Shown: piece after piece, positions 10,801-16,372 of the stretch
How the letters are laid out: every line of letters begins with the position of its first letter
How positions within the stretch are numbered: position 1 is the first letter of the stretch
NCBI GenBank assembly: GCA_963703045.1
Contig: OY969782.1
Location: 496,001-560,000, forward strand
DNA: 64,000 bases
Direction of reading: 5' to 3'
Source: Miltoncostaea sp963703045
GTDB lineage: Bacteria; Actinomycetota; Thermoleophilia; Miltoncostaeales; Miltoncostaeaceae
Notes under the pieces: model-generated
The model's database searches: none
Told to the model about the DNA's origin: nothing
The model's input: the letters and a program-made list of their open reading frames with translations, nothing else
Made by a program: the position numbers and the translations under genes

Positions 10801-11024
10801 GCCGCGAGCAGCTCCTCGATGTTGAGGCTCACGAGGCTCTCGACCTCGGACGCGGACAGCCCGATGGCCTCCGTCTGGATCTCCACCGACGGCGGCGCGA
10901 ACTCGGGCAGCACGTCGGCCCGGGAGTCGCGGAGCTGGACGACGCCCACCACCATGAGCCCGATGGCGCAGGCGAGCACGATCAGGCGGAACCTGATGCT
11001 GGAGCCGACCAGCCGGTGGATCAC
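7890..11024 (-). CDS. RND efflux permease, heavy-metal-efflux type, pump 2
   Basis: A 1044-residue RND pump paralogous to pump 1 (4248-7385). The shared framework includes VLPEFAPPSVEIQTEAIGLS, SASEVESLV and SVPGLSSVVLTFEPGTD near the N-terminus and LAIAARNGVLLFSH near the C-terminus. TM4 keeps the acidic residue (VVVVDMVVSGAENV) but has lost the second Asp seen in pump 1. It is more divergent than pump 1, which suggests a paired hetero-assembly or a regulatory partner (inference). The GTG start overlaps the stop of a possible 35-codon upstream ORF as GTGA. It heads the minus-strand efflux operon that runs to the window edge. Confidence 0.92.
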   Translation of the reverse strand: MIHRLVGSSIRFRLIVLACAIGLMVVGVVQLRDSRADVLPEFAPPSVEIQTEAIGLSASEVESLVSLNIEELLAATPWIESIESTSVPGLSSVVLTFEPGTDVLRARQLVAERLALAYALPNVSQPPSILQPRSATSRVMMVGLSSREASPIAVSVLTRWTIRPALLAVPGVANVAIWGYKDRQLQVQVDPRQLAAEGVTIAQIVSTVGNAMWVSPLSFLEASTPGSGGWIDTPQQRLEVRHVFPISSPEDLARIRVERRDERLGALSEVVEGHPPLIGDSVMRDGPGVLLVIEKFPGADTLGVTRDVQAVLDDLRPGLAGITVDANVFRPSAYIVDAVDNLTIVIIAGAVLGILLLVALLYDWRAAVVCAVAISVAMTTAALVVHLLGHTINAYVMAGLAIALVVVVDMVVSGAENVMFRLREARAAGDGRPAAEVVLDGTVQVQRFLITAALIAVLPLLPVAVMAGVSGRLLEPLAVAYALAVGAAVLAALTVAPALAALLFVRRGPVRESPLARRLRAVYGSVIAAVMGRPGLTVGVAALVALVGLVSAPSLGRSQLPEFEDRNLVVRWDGAPGTSAPEMTRITETFTRELRRTPGVESATGQVGRAVLGDQIGDINSAEVFVRIAPDADYGATRAAVERTAAGYPGMTSAVETYERVSVRRAERGTDDPVVVTVYGPRLDVLRTTGTRIAEIVAGVDGVRRAELEREVLQPHVQIEVDLARAQRHGLSPGDVRREAATLMAGLEVGSLFEEQKVFQVAVWAQPEARHSVSDIARLPIGTPGGDTVPLGAVADVALASSPAVIRHDAISRRVRIGVTLDGRDAGAVMDDIRDGLAGVQFPLEYHAEVRGEPSAEADARTLMIGAGVVAGIGIFLLLQAALGSWLLAGVLFLSLPAALAGGVLAAGVAGDAITSASLVAFVAVLAIAARNGVLLFSHLRRLEDEGGTLGRDLVVRGARDRVVPVVLTALAVIVALIPILATGSRAGQELVHPIAVITLGGLITTTAMTLIVLPVLYLLAGSRRPAGAGRGPGSEAVSASGGG

Positions 11025-11128
11025 GACCGCGTCCCCGCGCGCACCGGTCCGGGAGAGGGCTGCGAGGGCGGCTCTCGGCGTGCGAGGTCCCAGGGTGACC
11101 GGACGAGGACTGTCGTTCCGCGTCTCAT
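11021..11128 (-). CDS. Possible 35-codon leader ORF before the RND operon
   Basis: An ATG with a GGAG about 7 bases upstream opens a 35-residue basic, Pro/Arg-rich peptide (MRRGTTVLVRSPWDLARREP...). Its TGA overlaps the GTG of RND pump 2 as GTGA, the same coupling seen at many real gene pairs here. No homology is recognised. It may be a translated leader that couples ribosomes into the pump gene, or chance. Codon composition cannot decide at this length. Confidence 0.3.
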   Translation of the reverse strand: MRRGTTVLVRSPWDLARREPPSQPSPGPVRAGTRS

Positions 11129-11160
11129 GCCGACTCCACTCACCTTGGGCAGGCTCTGTG

Positions 11161-11212
11161 CTAGTTCGCTCCTCTCACCCCCTGTTCGCCAACTAGCCTT
11201 TCGTATAGTTCG
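11161..11212. promoter_or_regulatory. Repeated CTAGTT/AACTAG half-sites, candidate efflux operator
   Basis: CTAGTTCG at 11161-11168 and TAGTTCG at 11206-11212 are direct repeats. An inverted copy AACTAG lies between them at 11191-11196. AACTA-N10-TAGTT (11191-11210) is an exact inverted repeat of the kind bound by MarR/TetR-type dimers. These are A/T-containing islands in very G+C-rich DNA, about 60-90 bases upstream of the RND operon. No regulator gene for it was seen in the window. Confidence 0.4.
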
Positions 11213-11383
11213 ATGGTCGCCCGACGGCCTCTGCAGGGGTCGCGCACCCCGCGGCCGCGGCACCAGGCTGGGCGGCGGCGCGGTCGGCGCCTACGCCATG
11301 GACCATCCCGTGACGGTCCGGGAGGCGGCGCGGTCTGCCCGGGTCGTTCCTCTACGCCCGCCGCCCCGGCGACGGTGGGGGGC

Positions 11384-11415
11384 TATCTTCACCTGGCGGC
11401 GAACGACTCGCCGCC
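11384..11415 (+). promoter_or_regulatory. -10-like box and 5' UTR hairpin before small secreted protein
   Basis: TATCTT at 11384-11389 resembles a -10 element. It is followed by a perfect 8-base-pair stem with a 5-base loop (11395-11402 with 11408-11415) in the presumed leader of the gene at 11451. No clear -35 was seen. The hairpin could affect mRNA stability or translation, which is untested. Confidence 0.35.
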
Positions 11416-11450
11416 GTCTTCTCCGAATCGCTGCGGAAGGGAATCCCACC

Positions 11451-11705
11451 ATGAAGAAGCCCCTCGCGATCCTGACCCTCGCACTCGCGGTCACGGGCAT
11501 CGGCGCCGGATCGGCACTCGCCGCCCCCCCGGCCCCGTCCGATTCGAACCCGGCCGAGCGAAGCGCCGTCTGCCACATCACCGGGAGCGCGAAGAACCCC
11601 GTGGTCGTGATCTACGTCCCCGGCAACGCGAACCCGCCCCGCAAGGCCTGCGCCCCCTCGATCGACGCCGGCGTGGACTCGGACCCCGGGATCGGCACCT
11701 TCTGA
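11451..11705 (+). CDS. Small secreted protein with CHxTGSxxNP motif
   Basis: An 84-residue exported protein. MKKPLAILTLALAVTGIGAG is a signal peptide with a likely signal peptidase I site after SALA, just before APPAP. The mature ~60 residues carry VCHITGSAKNPVVVIYVPG, a CHxTGSxxNP...V pattern found in many short actinobacterial secreted proteins, and a second Cys (KACAPS) that could form a disulfide. The start is set by the ribosome-binding site GGAAGGG ahead of the ATG. The gene stands alone, 125 bases before a flavoprotein gene. Its function is unknown. Confidence 0.8.
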   Translation: MKKPLAILTLALAVTGIGAGSALAAPPAPSDSNPAERSAVCHITGSAKNPVVVIYVPGNANPPRKACAPSIDAGVDSDPGIGTF

Positions 11706-11830
11706 CGTCGTGAGCACGCACCCCGCCCCCGTGCCGGGGGCGGGGGACCGCCGCGCCGATCACCCCGGCACCGGTCCACCCGGCCGCTCTAGCATGCCTC
11801 GCACGTCCCCGATCCCCGGAGCCTGCGGAC

Positions 11831-13207
11831 ATGAGCGAGAAGACCTACGACGTCGTCGTGATCGGTGCCGGACCCGGGGGCGAGGTCGCCGCGGGGCGGC
11901 TCGCCGACGCCGGACTCGAGGTCGCGATCGTCGAGGAGCACCTGGTCGGCGGCGAGTGCTCGTTCTACGCCTGCATGCCGTCGAAGGCGCTGCTGCGCCC
12001 GGCCCAGGCCGTCGACGAGGCCCGCCGGATCCCGGGCGCCCGGGAGGCGGTCGCCGGCACGCTCGACGTGGCCGCCGTGCTCGAGCGCCGCGACCGGGTC
12101 GTGCACGGCCTCGACGACGACGCGCAGATCCCGTGGCTCGAGTCGCGTGGCATCGCCCTGCACCGCGGTCGCGGTCGGCTCGACGGGGAGCGCCGGGTCC
12201 GCGTCGGCGACGACGTGCTGGTGGCGCGGCGCGCGGTGATCGTCGCGACCGGCAGCTCCGCGTCGCTGCCGCCCGTCCCCGGGCTCGACGCGGGCCCGTT
12301 CTGGACCAGCCGCGACGCCACCACCGCGACCTCGATCCCGGAGCGGATGGTCGTGCTCGGCGGCGGGGTCGTGGCCTGCGAACTCGGCCAGGCGCTCCAG
12401 TCGCTCGGCAGCTCGGTCACGTTGATCGAGCGCGGCGCGCGGCTGCTGGGTCGGGAGGAGCCCTTCGCCGCGGCACGGGTCGCGGAGGGGCTCGGCGCGA
12501 TGGGGGTCAACGTGCGCCTCGACGCGCAGGCGTCGGCCGTCGAGTGGCCGGATGGGGGCGTGCGGGTCACCCTCGACGGCGGCGAGACCGTCAACGCCGA
12601 CGTGATCCTCGTGGCCGCCGGCCGCAGGCCCAACGTGGCGGGACTCGGGCTCGAGACGCTGGGACTGCCGGCGGACCGGCCCCTCGAGGCCGACCGCCAC
12701 CTGCGGGTGAGCGGGCCGAACGAGGACTGGCTCTACGCGATCGGCGACGTCAACGGCCGCGCGCCCCTGACCCATCAGGGCAAGTACCAGGGGCGCATCG
12801 CGGCCGACCACGTGCTCGGCCGCCCGGGCAGCGGCATCGTGCAGGGCGGGCCGCTGTCGCCCCGGGTGATCTTCACCGAGCCCCAGGTGGCCGCGGTGGG
12901 ACACACCCTCGCCACCGCCCGAGACGCGGGCATCGACGCGCGCGCGGTCGATGCCGACATCGGCGCGACGGCCGGCGCCTCGTTCGTCGGGCGCGGGGTG
13001 CCGGGCGACGCGCGCCTGGTGGTCGATCAGAACCGGCGCGTGATCGTGGGCGCCACGTTCACCGGCATCGAGGTGGCCGAGTTCCTCCATGCGGCGACGA
13101 TCGCGATCATCGGCGACGTCCCGATCGACCGCCTCGGACACGCGGTGCCGTGCTTCCCCACGCGCAGCGAGGTGTGGCTGAAGCTGCTGGAGGCGTACGG
13201 CCTGTGA
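11831..13207 (+). CDS. FAD-dependent pyridine nucleotide-disulfide oxidoreductase (Lpd/Mer-like)
   Basis: A 458-residue class I flavoprotein disulfide reductase, normal length. The N-terminal FAD site is VVIGAGPGGEVAAGRLADAG. The redox pair lies in GGECSFYACMPSK, with the C-x4-C spacing of dihydrolipoamide dehydrogenase. The NAD(P) site is MVVLGGGVVACELGQALQSL, and the C-terminal dimerisation domain follows, ending AVPCFPTRSEVWLKLLEAYG. The usual catalytic C-terminal His-Pro-Thr-x-x-E is represented by CFPTRSE: the His position is Cys. It may therefore act on a substrate other than lipoamide. A TAGCAT box lies at 11790-11795. No dehydrogenase complex genes are nearby. Confidence 0.88.
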   Translation: MSEKTYDVVVIGAGPGGEVAAGRLADAGLEVAIVEEHLVGGECSFYACMPSKALLRPAQAVDEARRIPGAREAVAGTLDVAAVLERRDRVVHGLDDDAQIPWLESRGIALHRGRGRLDGERRVRVGDDVLVARRAVIVATGSSASLPPVPGLDAGPFWTSRDATTATSIPERMVVLGGGVVACELGQALQSLGSSVTLIERGARLLGREEPFAAARVAEGLGAMGVNVRLDAQASAVEWPDGGVRVTLDGGETVNADVILVAAGRRPNVAGLGLETLGLPADRPLEADRHLRVSGPNEDWLYAIGDVNGRAPLTHQGKYQGRIAADHVLGRPGSGIVQGGPLSPRVIFTEPQVAAVGHTLATARDAGIDARAVDADIGATAGASFVGRGVPGDARLVVDQNRRVIVGATFTGIEVAEFLHAATIAIIGDVPIDRLGHAVPCFPTRSEVWLKLLEAYGL

Positions 13208-13252
13208 CCCGCCGCGGGTCCCGACCCGGGCCCGTCCCCCCGCGGCGCCGCG

Positions 13253-13277
13253 CACCCCCGGAGTCGTCCCGGGGGTG
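13253..13277. terminator. Hairpin terminator between convergent genes
   Basis: CACCCCCGGA (13253-13262) pairs with TCC(C)GGGGGTG (13267-13277) around a GTCG loop. It sits 45 bases after the flavoprotein stop and just before the stop of the convergent DUF1059 gene. It lacks a T-tract, as is usual in such G+C-rich genomes. Confidence 0.55.
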
Positions 13278-13293
13278 AGCGGCGCCGCCGCGG

Positions 13294-13461
13294 TCAGACC
13301 TCGCGCACGCGCCCCGAGAGCGCCGCCTCGAGCTCCGGGGTGATCTCGGCGGGCCCGCCGTGATGCTCGTGGTTGTGGGCGGCCGCGCGCTTGATCAGCC
13401 CGGCGGCGGTGTCCTCACGGAAGGTCTCGTCGCAGTCCGCGCACTTCATCTCGAACGCCAT
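13294..13461 (-). CDS. DUF1059-like small zinc-binding-type protein
   Basis: A 55-residue protein starting MAFEMKCADCDETFREDTAA and ending ALSGRVREV. The CxxC pair, the following helix and the HNHEHHG cluster match the short DUF1059 family (C-x-x-C ... H-x-x-x-H), consistent with a small metal-binding fold. The ATG is preceded by GAGGGAG. It is monocistronic and convergent with the flavoprotein gene. Family function is unknown. The HTH-rich small genes on the same strand are separate. Confidence 0.75.
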   Translation of the reverse strand: MAFEMKCADCDETFREDTAAGLIKRAAAHNHEHHGGPAEITPELEAALSGRVREV

Positions 13462-13582
13462 GAGTGTGACTCCCTCTGGTCGTTGTACCGCCCGAGACTC
13501 CCTGTGATGCGCGGGACCGGCCGGCCGATCGACACTACACCGGCCCCTCGCGCGCGAGCCACACCGCCCGGCCGGGGGCGGG

Positions 13583-13786
13583 TCAGCCGTCGAGCACGCG
13601 TTCCCCGTCGGCCTGGGAGAGCCCGGAGCGGTCGATGACGTCCTGGCGATCGAGGCCCGCGGAGTAGCCGCTGCGCATCGCCTGCGCGAGCGAGGGCCGC
13701 TCGGTGGGCTCGCCGGCGTGGCGGCGGGCGGCGTCCTCGATCGCCGCCCTCAGCTCGCCGCGTCGTCCTTCGGTCAGCTCGGGCAC
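13583..13786 (-). CDS. Hypothetical small helical protein
   Basis: A 67-residue protein, MPELTEGRRGELRAAIEDAA and onward, ending RQDVIDRSGLSQADGERVLDG. The C-terminal part looks like a helix-turn-helix-type segment (V-I-D-R-S-G-L-S-x-x-x-x-x-x-L). No family is recognised. It lies 28 bases downstream of a second small helical gene on the same strand, so the two may be co-transcribed. Coding status rests on length, position and the helical pattern. Confidence 0.5.
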   Translation of the reverse strand: MPELTEGRRGELRAAIEDAARRHAGEPTERPSLAQAMRSGYSAGLDRQDVIDRSGLSQADGERVLDG

Positions 13787-13814
13787 GGGCGGTTCCTCCG
13801 TCGTGGGGTGGTGG

Positions 13815-14102
13815 TCATCGCTCCGGCGGCGCCGGGCCGAGCGCGGCGACGACGTCCTCCTCGAGGGCGGCGATCATCTGCTCGACGCGCGCGCCGCCCA
13901 GCCCGAGCTGCTCCGCGACCTCGGGCCGCGTCCGGGGCCGGACGGGGGTGCGATCGAGGCCCAGCCGCAGGCGCAGCACGGCGGCGAGATCGGGCTCGAG
14001 CCGCCCGACCGCGGCCGAGCGGGCCAGCGCCGTCAGGTCGGGGGCGCCCGCGCGGGCCAGCACGGCGGCGCGCAGGGCCCGCAGGTCGTCGTCGTCGCTC
14101 AC
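13815..14102 (-). CDS. Hypothetical small protein with sigma-4-like helical C-terminus
   Basis: A 95-residue protein starting GTG (MSDDDDLRALRAAVLARAGA). The C-terminal part, RPEVAEQLGLGGARVEQMIA followed by ALEEDVVAAL, resembles a helix-turn-helix of the sigma region-4/MerR kind but is too short to assign. It lies 10 bases after a small membrane-protein gene and before another small HTH-like gene. The three could form one minus-strand unit. Function is unknown. Confidence 0.5.
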   Translation of the reverse strand: MSDDDDLRALRAAVLARAGAPDLTALARSAAVGRLEPDLAAVLRLRLGLDRTPVRPRTRPEVAEQLGLGGARVEQMIAALEEDVVAALGPAPPER

Positions 14103-14112
14103 GCCGGGCAGG

Positions 14113-14424
14113 CTAGCGTCGCGCGCGGCCCGCGGCCTGGCGTGCGCGCAGCAGGGGCGTGCCGCCGAGCGTCAGCACGAGCACGGCGGCCGAGGCGAAG
14201 TACCAGATGTCCTCGTCGCCGTCGGCGACCACGATCGAGTGGTCGCTCTCGAGGTACAGCCCCACCTCGAACGGCGTGGGGAGCAGGCGCTGGTAGGGCA
14301 CCGCCTTGCGGCTCGGCACGCCGTAGGCCGAGCGGTCGAGCGCGAACCCCACGCACGCCAGCAGCACCGCCAGCGCCGCGCCCGCGAGGAGGATCGCTCT
14401 CCAGTCGGGTATCCGTCGCGCCAC
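14113..14424 (-). CDS. Small two-TM membrane protein
   Basis: About 103 residues. A hydrophobic helix near the N-terminus (ILLAGAALAVLLACVGFAL) is followed by an extracytoplasmic part (GVPSRKAVPYQRLLPTPFEV, LYLESDHSIVVADGDEDIWY). A second helix (FASAAVLVLTLGGTPLL) and a basic tail follow. The chosen GTG gives MARRIPDWRAILL; a longer form upstream is basic and unlikely. It is divergent from the Asp23/Gls24 gene. No family is recognised. Confidence 0.55.
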   Translation of the reverse strand: MARRIPDWRAILLAGAALAVLLACVGFALDRSAYGVPSRKAVPYQRLLPTPFEVGLYLESDHSIVVADGDEDIWYFASAAVLVLTLGGTPLLRARQAAGRARR

Positions 14425-14549
14425 CGTCGGAGGATGGACGATCGCGCGCCGCGCCGGAACCCCCCCGCCCGAGGGGTTCCGAGCGCCCCGGGTCCGATCG
14501 GGATCGCGGAGCGGGCATAATCGCGGGACCCGAAGGAGGGAAGACGCCG

Positions 14550-15110
14550 ATGTTCCAGGACCACCCCACCGCCACCGACATGGCGACACCCCGCGCCGTC
14601 GCCGGCGAGACGTGGATCGCCGACAGCATCGTCGCCAAGGTGGCCGCGACCGCCGCGCGCGAGGTCGAGGGCGTGGTCAACCTGCGCGGCGGAGGCGGGG
14701 TCCGGCGCGGCTGGGTGCGCGCCTCGGAGCGCGGCGGCGGCGGGGCCGACGTGGCGGTCGCCGACGGCATCGCGACCATCGCCATGAAGCTCGTGGTGCG
14801 CGATGACGTGGCCATCCCCGAGGTGGTCGCCGCGACCCGCGCACGGGTCGTCGACCGCGTGGAGTTCATCACCGGGATGACGGTCGCGCGGGTCAACGTC
14901 GGCGTCGTCAACGTCGTGTCCCCGGCCGCCGCGCAGGAGGTCGAGGCGCCCGAGCCGGAGGAGGTCGGGGTGGACGGCCCCGAGACCCCGGCCACGCTCT
15001 CGCCGCCCCGGGCACCCGACACGACCGAGATGCCGGAGACGCCCGACGCCGACGCCACGCCCGAGGCGCCCACCACGCCGGGGGCACCCACCCCGCCCGC
15101 CGCCCACTGA
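14550..15110 (+). CDS. Asp23/Gls24 family envelope stress protein
   Basis: A 186-residue protein. Residues ~20-125 form the Asp23/Gls24 domain: TWIADSIVAKVAATAAREVE, GVVNLRGGGG, then IATIAMKLVVRDDVAIPEVV and a final VARVNVGVVNVV. Members are soluble or membrane-associated envelope proteins that respond to cell-wall stress. The C-terminal ~60 residues are a Pro/Glu/Thr-rich disordered tail not present in typical family members. The start is fixed by AAGGAGGG ahead of the ATG. A CATAAT -10-like box lies at 14516-14521. A strong hairpin follows the stop. Confidence 0.87.
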   Translation: MFQDHPTATDMATPRAVAGETWIADSIVAKVAATAAREVEGVVNLRGGGGVRRGWVRASERGGGGADVAVADGIATIAMKLVVRDDVAIPEVVAATRARVVDRVEFITGMTVARVNVGVVNVVSPAAAQEVEAPEPEEVGVDGPETPATLSPPRAPDTTEMPETPDADATPEAPTTPGAPTPPAAH

Positions 15111-15111
15111 G

Positions 15112-15144
15112 GGCCCGGCCCCGCCGCGGCGGCGGGGCCGGGCC
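15112..15144. terminator. Perfect 14-bp hairpin terminator
   Basis: A 14-base perfect inverted repeat (15112-15125 with 15131-15144) with a 5-base GCGGC loop lies directly after the Gls24 stop. It also lies just before the stop of the convergent methyltransferase, so it can end transcription from both sides. Confidence 0.7.
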
Positions 15145-15149
15145 GGGGT

Positions 15150-16238
15150 TCAGGCGCCCAGCAGGTAGAACCGCCAGAAGTCGTGCTCGATCGGCAGCAC
15201 CTCCGCCCCGTCGAACCCCGCCGCGCGGGCATACGCATCGACGGTGCTCGCGCGCATCACCGCTCCGGTGGCCGACGACGTGTCGTCCTCACGGCCCACC
15301 GCGAGGCAGTGCAGCACGCTGAAGCCGTAGTTGAGGCGCTCGATCTCGTCGGCCGGGGCGTCGAAGGCGTCGGCCACCCGCTCGTCGGCGATCAGGACCC
15401 GCCCGCCCGGACGCAGCAGCGCCCGGGCGGTCCGGAGCGCCTCGACCGGATGGGCCATGTCGTGCAGCGCCTCGAAGATCGTGACCAGGTCGTACTCGCC
15501 GGCCACGTCCCCGCTGACGTCCGCCGTGAGGAAGCGCACCCGATCGGCCACCCCCTGGGCCGCCGCGAGATCGCCGGCGGCGGCGATCGAGGCGACGTCG
15601 GAGTCGAAGCCGTCCACACGGACGCCCGGGAATCCGAGCGCCATGCTCACGCTCGACCATCCCGAGCCGCACCCCATGTCGGCGACGCGGGCATCGCCGG
15701 AGCTCAGCAGAGCCTCGAGCCCGGGCACCCCGGGGATCCACTCCCGGGCGAGCAGGTTGACGAACATGGGGCGGTTGAAGGCGGCGATGCCCTCACGGCA
15801 CGCCGCGCCGTAGCCCGAGTAGGGAACGCCCTCGCCCGTGCGGTACGCGCCGATGAGCTGGTCGATCGGGACGAGCGTGCCGACCGCCGCCCGCGCGATC
15901 GAGGTGGCGTAGAGCAGGCTGTCGGGTTCGAGCAGCGCGTCGTGGTGGCCCTCGGGCAGCGCGTAGCGGCGCGCGGTCGCGGGGGCGGCGGCGTCGTCGA
16001 CGATCAGCACCGACGCCACGGCCTGCTGCTCGAGCCACTCGCGGGCGTATCGCTCGTCGATGCCGGCCCGGGCGGAGAGCTCGGCGCTGGTCTGGGGCCC
16101 GCCGGCGTCGAGCGCCGCGTAGAGGCCGAGACGGTCCCCGAGATGGACGCAGGCGAGCTCCAGCGTCCCGATCAGGGCGCCGAAGAAGCGCTCACCGAGC
16201 GCTTCCGAGGAGAACTGCTGCGGTTCGGTGGTGCTCAT
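15150..16238 (-). CDS. SAM-dependent methyltransferase with N-terminal winged-helix domain
   Basis: A 362-residue class I methyltransferase. The N-terminal ~100 residues look like the winged-helix/dimerisation domain of Rv2258c-like enzymes (GTLELACVHLGDRLGLYAAL, ERYAREWLEQQA). The catalytic domain begins with motif I VADMGCGSGWSSVSMAL, then VDGFDSD (motif II) and EYDLVTIFEALHDMAHPVEA. The C-terminal part reads RVLIADERVADAF and includes HCLAVG. The ATG at 16238 follows GGAGG; the upstream in-frame extension is not coding-like. The substrate is unknown, most likely a small molecule. Confidence 0.88.
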   Translation of the reverse strand: MSTTEPQQFSSEALGERFFGALIGTLELACVHLGDRLGLYAALDAGGPQTSAELSARAGIDERYAREWLEQQAVASVLIVDDAAAPATARRYALPEGHHDALLEPDSLLYATSIARAAVGTLVPIDQLIGAYRTGEGVPYSGYGAACREGIAAFNRPMFVNLLAREWIPGVPGLEALLSSGDARVADMGCGSGWSSVSMALGFPGVRVDGFDSDVASIAAAGDLAAAQGVADRVRFLTADVSGDVAGEYDLVTIFEALHDMAHPVEALRTARALLRPGGRVLIADERVADAFDAPADEIERLNYGFSVLHCLAVGREDDTSSATGAVMRASTVDAYARAAGFDGAEVLPIEHDFWRFYLLGA

Positions 16239-16285
16239 GTGGTGCCTCCGCGTGAGAGTGCCTCGCGGCCAGCATGGACCCGCGA

Positions 16286-16318
16286 CCCCCCGCGCGTCAC
16301 CCCCGACGACGCGGGGGG
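16286..16318 (-). terminator. Hairpin terminator after thioester-domain gene
   Basis: CCCCCCGCG (16286-16294) and CGCGGGGGG (16310-16318) form a 9-base-pair stem. It lies 55 bases downstream of the stop of the secreted protein gene and before the methyltransferase start region. Confidence 0.45.
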
Positions 16319-16372
16319 CGGGCCGGTACGCCGCCCGACCCGCCCCCCGTCCCGCGCGCCGGAGCGCGCCCC

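Larger units (their letters stand above)
11129..11450. other. Divergent intergenic region between efflux operon and secreted-protein gene
   Basis: About 320 bases without a convincing gene. The left part (11161-11212) holds CTAGTT/AACTAG half-sites that may be an operator for the efflux operon. The right part holds a TATCTT -10-like box at 11384-11389 and an 8-base-pair hairpin at 11395-11415 in front of the small secreted-protein gene. The stretch between 11213 and 11380 shows nothing recognisable. Confidence 0.5.

Noticed and set aside
11540..11560. tRNA-like GATTCGAACC stretch
   Set aside because: It lies within the small secreted-protein gene and no cloverleaf can be drawn; no tRNA gene was found in the window.
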